Source: an uncultured Clostridia bacterium (lineage in GTDB: Bacteria > Bacillota > Clostridia > Christensenellales > Aristaeellaceae). Taken from it: 16,580 nucleotides of DNA. Below, in pieces: positions 5,894 to 12,212 of this stretch (position 1 is its first letter; each line of letters starts with the position of its first letter). A model generated the notes under the pieces. That model saw nothing but the letters and a program-made list of their open reading frames with translations, did no database searches and was not told the origin of the DNA. The position numbers and the translations under genes are program-made. The stretch covers positions 1 to 16,580 of the forward strand of contig CALCUD010000067.1 of assembly GCA_937906775.1 (NCBI GenBank). The letters are read 5' to 3'.

Positions 5894-6390
5894 GCCGGAA
5901 AGCGTATCTTCTTGTCCAGTCGAGCGGCGCCCGCTACGATTTCGACGGCGTCACCGCGGTGACGCATACCCTGACGCTGAAGCTTTCCTCCTCTTCGGAC
6001 GGGGAGGACGGCGCCGACCTCGTCAACGGCGCGAGGAACGAGCCGGATTCCGTCACGCTGGAGGTCCTCGCCTCGGACGTCCACGGCGCGCCCGGGGACT
6101 GGTCGCGCCGGATGTTCCGCGCCCTCGCCGCGATGAAGAAGGAGCGGCTGCTCCTCACCGTCGCCACGGATCTCCGGACCTACCGGGACATGCTCCTGTC
6201 CGACTTCACCGTTGTTGAGGACAGCTCCGCGCCCTTCGGCTGGACCGGGTCGCTGACCTTTACGAAGACGTCGCCGTCCGCGCGGGCGGGGCGGAACGAC
6301 AATTCCTCCGCGCCGACCTGCTCCGGCGCCGCCGGCACCGTGCCGGTCCTCTCCCCGTTTCAGCAGCTGCTGGCAAAAATTCCGCCGTGA
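5890..6390 (+). CDS. Dit-like baseplate / distal tail protein
   Basis: A 166-residue protein starting at GTG 5890, which overlaps the previous stop (GTGA), with GAAGGAG about 8 nt upstream. The fold order fits Dit-like N-terminal domains found in phage baseplates: an N-terminal strand LLVQSSGARYDFDGVTAV, NEPDSVTLEVLASDVHG near residues 50-66, helix WSRRMFRALAAMKKERLLLT, then TDLRTYRDMLLSDFTVVED and a closing strand GSLTFTKTSP, the equivalent of '...f.atf.Ei'. It should form the ring joining tube to hub. Residues after about 130 are low-complexity. The LysM-type or hydrolase protein that often accompanies it in Firmicutes tails is absent. Confidence 0.65.
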   Translation: MSRKAYLLVQSSGARYDFDGVTAVTHTLTLKLSSSSDGEDGADLVNGARNEPDSVTLEVLASDVHGAPGDWSRRMFRALAAMKKERLLLTVATDLRTYRDMLLSDFTVVEDSSAPFGWTGSLTFTKTSPSARAGRNDNSSAPTCSGAAGTVPVLSPFQQLLAKIPP

Positions 6391-6403
6391 AGGAGGCCCC
6401 CTG

Positions 6404-6751
6404 ATGACGCCCGTATCGATCCCCTTCGACCCCGCCGCTCCGCGCCAGCAGCTCCTGCTGGATCTGGCGCCGGACGGCGTCCCGGTCCGGCTCCTGATGG
6501 AGCTGCAGTATCTCCCCGGCCCGGACCGGTGGTTCCTCTCCCTGTCCGACTTCGTCTCCGGCGAGGCGCTCGTCCGCCGGGTCCCGCTCGTCGCGTCCTA
6601 CCGCGCCGTGAACGATCTGCTGTTTCCCTTCCGCGCCCGCGTCCCCGGCACCCTGTTCCTGATGCCTGTCCCGAACACCCCGTCCACGGCGGATCCGGGG
6701 CGGGATAATCTGGGCGAATTCATGCTGATATGGAGTGACCGCCATGCCTGA
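6404..6751 (+). CDS. Baseplate plug protein, cyanophage Pam3 gp18-like
   Basis: A 115-residue protein with GGAGG ahead of ATG. The pattern matches the small plug family: an N-terminal SIPFDPAAPRQQLLLDL strand, then RWFLSLSDFVSGEALVRRVPLV, a DLLFPF stretch, and a C-terminal DNLGEFMLIWSD (the 'nLG....L.w.d' element). In the Pam3 structure this protein fills the baseplate centre next to the hub. It lies directly before the hub gene as in related phages; the stop overlaps the next start region. Confidence 0.7.
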   Translation: MTPVSIPFDPAAPRQQLLLDLAPDGVPVRLLMELQYLPGPDRWFLSLSDFVSGEALVRRVPLVASYRAVNDLLFPFRARVPGTLFLMPVPNTPSTADPGRDNLGEFMLIWSDRHA

Positions 6752-7520
6752 TTTCACCCGCGATCTGTCCGTCACCGCCGACGGGGTTCCCCTCGCCGCG
6801 GGCTGCCCCGTTTCGCTGTCCGCCCGGGCGGAGGCGTCGCTCCGCCCGCGGCTGTCCTCCGTCCGGATCCGCTCCCTGTCCGCCTCCTCCCGGGAGCTGC
6901 TCCTCCGGGCGCGGCGGATCCGGGTCAGCCTCGGCGGCGCGATCCTCGCGGAGGGCGATCTGACGGAGACGGTCACTTTGCCGGATGAAGCCCCGGACGC
7001 GTCCCCGGTCACCGTCGCCGTCTTTTCGGAGCCCCGCGCCCTGCCGTCCCTGCCGGTCTCCCTCACCGTTCCGCCCGGCACGCCCTGCTCCGCGGCGCTG
7101 CGGCTCCTGCTGGAGTCCTCCGGCTCCGGCGTGCCGCTGGCCGGCTTCACCGGCGCGGACGTCGCCCTTTCCCGTCCGCGGACCTTTTACGGTTCGCTGC
7201 CGGAGGCGCTGTCCGCGGTCGCGGAGCTGGCGGAGGCCCGCGCCTTCCTGACCCCCGCCGGGCTCGTCTGCGCCGGGAAAGCCGCGCCCGGCGCGGCGCT
7301 GGAGATCCCGGAGAGCGATCTGCTCGCGCCGCCCGTGCCGGCGGGCGGCCGGATCCTCCTTTCCACCGTCCCGAAGGGCTGGCCTCTCGGCGTCCCCGTC
7401 CGCGCCCGCTGGCGGGGGAGCGAGATCGCCGGCGCGGCGCTGGAGCGCGCGACCGAGGCCGATAACCGTTCCGGCCCCTGGTTCACCCAGCTGATCCTGG
7501 AGGTGATCCGCCCTGAATGA
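6744..7520 (+). CDS. Baseplate hub protein
   Basis: About 258 residues. ATG 6744 is chosen over GTG 6735, because GGAG (6732-6735) gives 8-nt spacing to the ATG; the gene overlaps the preceding stop. Features fit gpD/gp44/gp27-type hubs: early strands DFTRDLSVTADGVPLAAG, a first domain with RELLLRARRIRVSLGG, a middle domain with VFSEPRALPSLPVSLTVPPG and PLAGFTGADVALSRPRTFYG, then IPESDLLAPPVPAGGRILLS and GWPLGVPVRARWRG. It bridges the tube end and the spike. It is compact compared with the usual 300-plus residues, and no lysozyme or peptidase domain is fused to it. Confidence 0.7.
   Translation: MPDFTRDLSVTADGVPLAAGCPVSLSARAEASLRPRLSSVRIRSLSASSRELLLRARRIRVSLGGAILAEGDLTETVTLPDEAPDASPVTVAVFSEPRALPSLPVSLTVPPGTPCSAALRLLLESSGSGVPLAGFTGADVALSRPRTFYGSLPEALSAVAELAEARAFLTPAGLVCAGKAAPGAALEIPESDLLAPPVPAGGRILLSTVPKGWPLGVPVRARWRGSEIAGAALERATEADNRSGPWFTQLILEVIRPE
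7499..7515 (+). promoter_or_regulatory. Extended ribosome site pointing to a CTG start
   Basis: GGAGGTGATCC at 7499-7509 is complementary to the 3' end of 16S rRNA over 11 nt. The only in-frame initiator-like codon at proper distance is CTG 7513-7515. ATG 7517 is in another frame and meets TGA after three codons, and ATG 7573 is over 60 nt away with no ribosome site. A CTG start is therefore the best reading. Confidence 0.5.
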
Positions 7521-7893
7521 AACCCTTCTGACCCGCGTCCCGGACCTGCTGGCGTCCTTCCGCGCCGACCTGATGACCTCGATCCGCTGCGCCGCGCCGG
7601 GCGTTGTGGAGTCCTACGACGCGGAGACCGGCACGGCCTCCGTCCGCCCGGCGGTCCCCCGCCGGCTCAGGGGCGGCGGATCCGTCGCCCCGCCGCTGCT
7701 GGAGTCCGTCCCGGTGCTTCTGCCCGCGGCGGACGCGGAGATCGTCCCCGGCATGACGTGCCTGCTGATCTTCTGTGACGACTGTATCGACGGCTTTCTC
7801 CGCCCGGATCTGCCGTCCGTCCCCGTCGAAAACCGTCATCACGACTGGTCCGACGCTTTCGCGATCCCGAATATGAGGAGTGTGACCCGATGA
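7513..7893 (+). CDS. Gp138-type baseplate spike, N-terminal (OB-fold) domain only
   Basis: About 126 residues if started at CTG 7513 (ATG 7573 would remove a 20-residue helix). The body matches the Gp138 N-terminal domain: CAAPGVVESYDAETGTASVR around residues 28-47, LLESVPVLLPAADAEIVPGM, then CLLIFCDDCIDGFL and HHDWSDAFAIPN near the end. Gp138-like spikes continue into a beta-helical needle and tip; here the protein stops about ten residues after the OB-fold domain, so no puncturing needle is encoded. It overlaps the next gene by four bases. Confidence 0.7.
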   Translation: MNETLLTRVPDLLASFRADLMTSIRCAAPGVVESYDAETGTASVRPAVPRRLRGGGSVAPPLLESVPVLLPAADAEIVPGMTCLLIFCDDCIDGFLRPDLPSVPVENRHHDWSDAFAIPNMRSVTR

Positions 7894-8258
7894 CCGCCCG
7901 CCCTGTCGACGCTTCCGGCGATATCCTGCCGGTCCTTTCCCCCGGCGCCCTGCTTTCCGGCTCCGCGGCCGTGGCGGAGGCCGTCCGGAACAGCCTGCGC
8001 CTGAATACCGGCGACTGGTGGGAGGATCCCTCCCGCGGCCTGCCGCTGCTGGAGCTGCTGCGCTCCGTCCGCCTGACGGAGGCGGATCTCCCGGCCGTCA
8101 CGAATCTCGTCGCCGCCTGTATCGCGGAGGTCCCGGAGGTCCTCTCCGTTTCGGAGGTCACCGCGGAGCTGACCGGTCATCAGATATCCGTTTCCGCCCG
8201 GATCCGTACCGCCGGGGGGACCACGGTGAGGTTTGCCTCTGGCAAAATCACCGTGTAG
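7890..8258 (+). CDS. Baseplate wedge protein, gp25/GpW family
   Basis: A 122-residue protein starting at ATG 7890, with GAGGAG upstream, overlapping the spike stop (ATGA). It shows the gp25-like order: AVAEAVRNSLRLNTGDWWED (helix plus the strand that normally reads l.t..GEr.f.p..G), GLPLLELLRS, a helix ADLPAVTNLVAACIAEVPEV, then alternating strands EVTAELTGHQISVSARI ending TVRFASGKITV. gp25-like wedges clamp the sheath and dimerise with baseplate J through its core bundle. The partner J gene is missing downstream. The stop codon touches the palindromic repeat at 8258. Confidence 0.75.
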   Translation: MTARPVDASGDILPVLSPGALLSGSAAVAEAVRNSLRLNTGDWWEDPSRGLPLLELLRSVRLTEADLPAVTNLVAACIAEVPEVLSVSEVTAELTGHQISVSARIRTAGGTTVRFASGKITV

Positions 8259-8305
8259 CAATCCCTGCGACGAGGTTGCGAAGCAAATCGTCGCTAAAGG
8301 ATTGC
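8258..8305 (+). repeat. REP-like hairpin repeat, copy 2 (complete)
   Basis: A nested palindrome: GCAATCC (8258-8264) with GGATTGC (8299-8305); GCGACGA (8267-8273) with TCGTCGC (8288-8294); TTGC (8276-8279) with GCAA (8283-8286) around GAA. It lies exactly between the gp25-like stop codon and the ribosome site of the next gene. The right half matches copy 1 at 241-277 with compensating stem changes. It has no T-run, so it is not a standard terminator. Confidence 0.75.
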
Positions 8306-8325
8306 CAAACATATGGAGGACCCTT

Positions 8326-8784
8326 ATGCCGGACATCGCCGCCTACCTCTCCCTGCTCCCTCCCGCGACGCGCGCCCGCCCGAAGGCGGAGGCGCTCTTC
8401 CGCGCCTGCCTGAAGCAGGTCATGGATCTCTTTTCCCTGCTGGAAAATATCCCCGTTTCCTGCAGCCTTTCCGCCGCCGCGGGTCCCCAGCTCGACGCGT
8501 GGGGCGCCCTCGTCGGCGAGAAGCGTCCCCCCGGGGAGCCGGATGAGACCTTCCGCCTTCGCGTTCGCTGCCGCGCGGCGAAAAACCGCTGGCCCGGCAC
8601 GAACGATACGCTCCCCGCCGCGCTCGCCGCGGCCTTCCCGGGGCGCGAGGCCTTCCTCGCGGATAACGGCGACGGCACTGTCACCGCGTCCCTTTCCGGC
8701 CCCGCTCCCTCCGTCCCGCTGAGCGAGCTTTTTCCGATCCCCGCCGGGATCCGGCTGACGGAGGAGGAGGGGAACCCGGAATGA
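8326..8784 (+). CDS. Baseplate-end tail protein, gpI / DUF2612-DUF2313-like
   Basis: A 152-residue protein starting at ATG 8326 with GGAGG at 8315-8319. The frame is open from ATG 8233, but that would run through the gp25-like gene end and the repeat. Motifs fit the tail proteins that follow baseplate J: an N-terminal helical part, GPQLDAWGALVGEKRPPGEP around residues 59-78, DETFRLRVRCRAAKNRWPGT just after it, and AFLADNGDGTVTASLSG near residue 112. In phages this protein links wedge and fibres. No fibre or fibre chaperone gene follows; the operon ends here. Confidence 0.65.
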   Translation: MPDIAAYLSLLPPATRARPKAEALFRACLKQVMDLFSLLENIPVSCSLSAAAGPQLDAWGALVGEKRPPGEPDETFRLRVRCRAAKNRWPGTNDTLPAALAAAFPGREAFLADNGDGTVTASLSGPAPSVPLSELFPIPAGIRLTEEEGNPE

Positions 8785-8840
8785 CCTGTGCAAAAAACTG
8801 CGGTAGATGAGAATTTGCAATGAAACAGCCGATTTTTTGC
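8785..8840 (+). other. Short gap after the tail operon, no clear terminator
   Basis: An A/T-rich gap before the next promoter. An imperfect inverted repeat (CAAAAAA...CGG at about 8791-8803 with CCG.TTTTTTG at about 8829-8839) is present, but it lacks a terminal T-run after a GC stem. I see no good intrinsic terminator, so tail transcripts may run into the LCP gene. Confidence 0.35.
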
Positions 8841-8870
8841 TGGACATTGCTTTCTATTATATGTTATAAT
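8841..8870 (+). promoter_or_regulatory. Strong extended -10 promoter of the LCP gene
   Basis: TGGACA (8841-8846) and a perfect TATAAT (8865-8870) are separated by 18 bp, with TG at 8862-8863 forming an extended -10 element. Transcription should start near 8877, giving a leader of about 80 nt before ATG 8956. This is the best promoter in the window. Confidence 0.75.
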
Positions 8871-8889
8871 CTCCGAAGGCGTTTTTATT

Positions 8890-8914
8890 GGCTTTTTCCG
8901 CGTGGAAAACAGCC
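8890..8914 (+). promoter_or_regulatory. Hairpin in the LCP mRNA leader
   Basis: GGCTTTTTCC (8890-8899) pairs with GGAAAA-C-AGCC (8904-8914) around a GCGT loop, about ten pairs with one bulged C. It lies between the predicted transcription start and the LCP start. There is no T-run, so it is not a terminator; it could stabilise or regulate the leader. GTG 8902 inside the hairpin is an unlikely start. Confidence 0.4.
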
Positions 8915-8955
8915 ATTCATCGGACCTCATTCGCCCGGAAACGGAGATGACCGCC

Positions 8956-9954
8956 ATGCCGCGAAGGAAGACTCCGCTCGGGATGAGGCTGCTCCTCATC
9001 CTGCTATGCGTCGCGCTGCTTGTCGCCGCGTTTTTCCTTCTCCGCCGGCAGGAGCTTCAGCCCGATCAGCGCGGTCAGCTGACCGCGAATTATTACGGCC
9101 GGAAGACGGTCACCGTCGATGGGAAAACGTATGCCGAGCGCCGGGGCCTCACCCCCGTCCTCCTCATCGGGTATGACAAAACGGCGTCTTCTTCCGGCGC
9201 CGGCTTCCGCAGCGGCGGCCAGAGCGATTTCATGCTCCTGCTCGTGATCGATGAGGAAAGCCGCGCGGTCCGCCGCCTCCAGCTCGAGCGCGACACGATG
9301 ACCGAGATCCAGGTCCTCAGCATCCTGGGCAAGGACGCGGGGACGAACACCCTCCAGCTCTGCCTGGCGCACGGATACGGCAATGTCCCCTCCGAGTGCA
9401 ACGAGCGTACGGTCTCCGCCGTGTCCCACCTGCTTCAGGGGGTCGATCTGGAATACTATGCCGCCTTCAATATCGACGCGATCCCCGTGCTGAACGACGC
9501 CGTCGGCGGCGTGGATGTCCTGATCGAGGACGACTTCTCCGCGGTCGATCCGGTCCTGAAGATGGGCGAAACGGTCCATCTGGAGGGCGATCACGCGACG
9601 GCCTTCGTCCGCGCCCGCAAAAGCCTCGGCGCCGGGACGAACGAGGAGCGCATGCGCCGGCACCGGACGTATCTGCAGGCGGTGGAGTCGAAGTTCATCT
9701 CTCTCCTGAAGGCCGACGCCTCCTTCGTCAACACCTTCTTCACCGCGGTCGATCCCGTGCTGGAGAGCAACCTCAGCCGCGGCCGCATGATCAATGAGGT
9801 CAACCGCGCCAAAGACTATGATATTCTTCCCGTGGAAACGTTCCCGGGTGAATATAAAACCGGACTCGACGGATATGTGGAATTCCATCCCGACGCGGAT
9901 TCCATTCTCTCCTGGGTCCTCCGGACCTTCTATACCCCGGTCGAAGAAACGTAA
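8956..9954 (+). CDS. LytR-CpsA-Psr (LCP) family wall-polymer ligase
   Basis: A 332-residue membrane-anchored protein. ATG 8956 is chosen because GGAG (8943-8946) is 9 nt upstream; ATG 8947 and GTG 8902 fit worse. Basic residues 2-5 precede one membrane segment (about 11-29), leaving the rest outside. The LCP domain has LTPVLLIGYD (65-74), QSDFMLLLVID with D91, the LERDTM pair R112-D113, LLQGVDLEYYAAFNIDAIP, GGVDVLI, and HATAFVRARKS with R219 and R221 followed by EERMRRHRTYL. These conserved Asp/Arg residues bind the polyprenyl-pyrophosphate substrate. LCP enzymes transfer secondary polymers such as capsule or teichoic acid from lipid carrier to peptidoglycan, which suits the EPS genes downstream. 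Confidence 0.9.
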   Translation: MPRRKTPLGMRLLLILLCVALLVAAFFLLRRQELQPDQRGQLTANYYGRKTVTVDGKTYAERRGLTPVLLIGYDKTASSSGAGFRSGGQSDFMLLLVIDEESRAVRRLQLERDTMTEIQVLSILGKDAGTNTLQLCLAHGYGNVPSECNERTVSAVSHLLQGVDLEYYAAFNIDAIPVLNDAVGGVDVLIEDDFSAVDPVLKMGETVHLEGDHATAFVRARKSLGAGTNEERMRRHRTYLQAVESKFISLLKADASFVNTFFTAVDPVLESNLSRGRMINEVNRAKDYDILPVETFPGEYKTGLDGYVEFHPDADSILSWVLRTFYTPVEET

Positions 9955-9999
9955 CTCTGAAATGGTATCCCATTCACCGAATGAAAGGAGATCCCCGCT

Positions 10000-10524
10000 A
10001 TGAAAAAGATCATTTCCCTGCTTCTCGTTCTCTGCCTGATGAGCCTCTGCGCCTTCGCTCTGGCGGCCAACAGCAAGGGCACCGGCGGCGGCACCGTCAT
10101 CCCCGATACCGAAGATGAAGCCGAAGAAGCCGTCGTCACCCTGGCTCCCGCGCCCGCGGCGGCCCTGGCCATGTTCGAAGCCCTCGGCGAAGGCGAATCC
10201 GTCCTGACCCCCTTCGCGCCCGCGACGCAGGACGCCGCCCGCGCCCTGTGCGCCACCGCCGATAACATGAATCTGATCGAGATGAGCGGCGTCGCCGTCG
10301 ACGCCGACCTGTATCAGGGCGGCCCCCTGGATGTCACCTTCGATTATGACGAAGACTTCAGTCAGTTCGCCAACGTCCTCGTGGTCCTGTCCGCCAACGG
10401 CGCCGAGCAGGCTGCCGCGCCGGAGATCACCGAAGAGGGCGACCTGAAGGTCCAGATCGCCGAAGATTTTGTAAAGAACATCCTGGCCGACGCCGAAGCG
10501 TTCGTCGCCGTTCTGGCCGAATAA
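10000..10524 (+). CDS. Small secreted acidic protein, unknown function
   Basis: A 174-residue protein 45 bp after the LCP stop, with AAAGGAG before ATG. A clear signal peptide (MKKIISLLLVLCLMSLCAFA) with a likely cut after ALA at about residue 22 is followed by a mature part of about 150 residues that is strikingly acidic: EDEAEEA near residue 45, FDYDEDF around 113-119 and ITEEGDL near 150. There is no membrane anchor, lipobox or sorting motif. The C-terminal half reads like a small strand-helix domain. I do not recognise a family. Shared transcription with the LCP gene and the terminator after it suggest a cell-envelope role; that is inference. Confidence 0.8.
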   Translation: MKKIISLLLVLCLMSLCAFALAANSKGTGGGTVIPDTEDEAEEAVVTLAPAPAAALAMFEALGEGESVLTPFAPATQDAARALCATADNMNLIEMSGVAVDADLYQGGPLDVTFDYDEDFSQFANVLVVLSANGAEQAAAPEITEEGDLKVQIAEDFVKNILADAEAFVAVLAE

Positions 10525-10537
10525 TCATTCACGTATC

Positions 10538-10578
10538 CGGGAGGGCCGGTCCGCCGGCCCTCCCGTCGTTGTTCCTTT
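10538..10578 (+). terminator. Strong intrinsic terminator after the LCP unit
   Basis: A 12-bp perfect stem (CGGGAGGGCCGG 10538-10549, CCGGCCCTCCCG 10554-10565) with a TCCG loop is followed by TCGTTGTTCCTTT. It ends the LCP/acidic-protein transcript. As no clear promoter lies between it and the kinase gene at 10632, partial read-through (attenuation) could set expression of the EPS control genes. Confidence 0.85.
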
Positions 10579-10631
10579 CCGCGGCTGACTGTCGGGAGCC
10601 GGCCCCAATTTCCGTTCGGGAGTGAATCTTG

Positions 10632-12200
10632 ATGGCATACGAAAGCAAAAGACGCCGCGCGCAAACCAGCCCCACGACTTCCATGCCCCTGCCGGCCGCC
10701 GGCGGCGCGAAGCCGAAAACGGGCGGGGATTCCGAGATCGACCTGGTCGATCTGTTTTATGCCCTTCTGGATCATGTGAAGTGGATCCTGCTCGCGGCGG
10801 TCCTCGGCGCGGTCATCATGTTCGCCGCGGATACCTTCGTCAGGAAGCCGTCCTATCAGGCGACTTCGAAGCTGTATGTCCTGAATTCGAAGGAGTCCGC
10901 CATCTCCCTGTCCGATCTGCAGATCGGGTCCCAGCTGACCAGCGATTATATCGAGGTCTTCAAAAACTGGCCCGTCCATGAGGCGGTCCTGCAGACGCTG
11001 GACTGGGATATGTCCTATGCCGAGATCCAGAAGAAGATCAGCGTCAGCAACCCGACCGGCACCCGCATTCTGTATATTACCGCCACCGCGGGCACGCCCG
11101 CCGAGGCGAAGCTCCTCGCGGACACGTATGCCAACGTGGCCCGGTCTTTTATTTCGGAGAAGATGGATACCCAGCAGCCTAGCGTCTTCAGCGAGGCGCT
11201 GGAACCCGCCTCCCCGAGTTCCCCGCAGAAGTCCCGGGATATCGTCCTGGGCTTCCTGGTCGGCGCGCTCCTCGCCTCCGCGGTCATTGTTGTGCTGCAT
11301 CTGATGAACGATAACATCCGCTCCGCCGAGGATGTCACCGGCAAGCTGGGCATGCCCCTGCTGGGCATGGTCCCGATGCAGGGCCAGGAGAAGAAGGACC
11401 GGGGCGCCGAGCCGCCCGCCGGGCATTCCGGCATGACCTCCGCCCCCCGGCGCGATCCCGCGGCGAACGCCGCCTCCGGCGCGCGCCGCGCGGAGCTGCA
11501 GCATATCACGGCGCTGGATTATCACGGCGAGGAAGCCTTCAACACGATCTGCACCAATCTGTCCTTCGCCGGCCCGAATGTCCGCTGCCTCGTCGTTACG
11601 AGCAACAACATGTCTGAGGGCAAATCCTTCGTCTCGCTCCAGCTGGCCAATAACATGGCCCGCCGCGGCCGGAAGGTCCTCCTCATCGACGCGGACATCC
11701 GCCGCTCCTTTATGATGAAGACCACGGGCTTCACGACCTCCGGCAGGGCCTGGGGCCTGGCCCACTATCTGGCCGGCCACTGCTCCCTGCAGGATGTCAT
11801 CTACGAGACGAATCCGAACGGCGTCATGATGATCCCCTCCGGCACGACCGTCGCGGACCCGATCAACCTGCTGGATTCGGAGGTTTTCTCCCGGCTCATG
11901 GATCAGCTGAGCGAAGCCTTTGACTGCGTCATCGTCGACGCGCCGCCCGTCGGCATGGTCATCGACGCGGCGGTCATCGCCAAGTCCTGCGACGGCACGA
12001 TCTTCGTCACGGAGTATAACAAAACCAGCCGGAAGGAGATCCTCGTCAGCAAGTCCCAGATGGAGCAGAGCCAGACCCGCATCATCGGCTGCATCCTGAA
12101 CAAGGTCACCTTCGACGGCATGGCCTCGAAGCGGTATTACTATAAGGGCTATTACAAGCATTACGCGAAGGAATACTACACGAAGGATGTTCAGGAGTAA
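10632..12200 (+). CDS. Polysaccharide chain-length regulator fused to BY-kinase (Wzz + CpsD type)
   Basis: A 522-residue protein. ATG 10632 has GGGAG 9 nt upstream (the TTG just before is less likely). Domains: a basic/Pro N-tail (1-33), a Wzz/CpsC domain with EIDLVDLFYALL (35-46), membrane segments about 51-67 and 204-224 bracketing the external loop, then a cytosolic tyrosine autokinase. The kinase has Walker A TSNNMSEGKS (323-332), Walker A' LLIDADIRRS (350-359) and Walker B VIVDAPPVG (433-441). The C-terminus has a tyrosine cluster (eight Tyr between 502 and 516) for autophosphorylation. Both halves, often separate in Firmicutes (CpsC and CpsD), are in one chain. Cycles of phosphorylation, reversed by the next gene's product, control EPS length and export. 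Confidence 0.92.
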   Translation: MAYESKRRRAQTSPTTSMPLPAAGGAKPKTGGDSEIDLVDLFYALLDHVKWILLAAVLGAVIMFAADTFVRKPSYQATSKLYVLNSKESAISLSDLQIGSQLTSDYIEVFKNWPVHEAVLQTLDWDMSYAEIQKKISVSNPTGTRILYITATAGTPAEAKLLADTYANVARSFISEKMDTQQPSVFSEALEPASPSSPQKSRDIVLGFLVGALLASAVIVVLHLMNDNIRSAEDVTGKLGMPLLGMVPMQGQEKKDRGAEPPAGHSGMTSAPRRDPAANAASGARRAELQHITALDYHGEEAFNTICTNLSFAGPNVRCLVVTSNNMSEGKSFVSLQLANNMARRGRKVLLIDADIRRSFMMKTTGFTTSGRAWGLAHYLAGHCSLQDVIYETNPNGVMMIPSGTTVADPINLLDSEVFSRLMDQLSEAFDCVIVDAPPVGMVIDAAVIAKSCDGTIFVTEYNKTSRKEILVSKSQMEQSQTRIIGCILNKVTFDGMASKRYYYKGYYKHYAKEYYTKDVQE

Positions 12201-12212
12201 GGGGACGCTGCG

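Noticed and set aside
8233..8325. Upstream extension of the last tail gene to ATG 8233
   Set aside because: It would overlap the gp25-like gene end and translate the palindromic repeat; ATG 8326 has a GGAGG site at proper spacing.
750..8784. Extracellular contractile injection system (PVC/Afp type) or type VI secretion
   Set aside because: No AAA+ ATPase of the eCIS type, no PAAR/VgrG, no TssB/C-like pair; the neck genes, DUF3383/DUF3277 and chaperone frameshift point to a myophage-derived tail.
10954..10962. The kinase Walker A reads MSEGKS instead of PGEGKS; considered as a damaged kinase
   Set aside because: BY-kinases of clostridia often vary at these positions (for example PNEGKS) while keeping GKS; Walker A', Walker B and the tyrosine cluster are intact.
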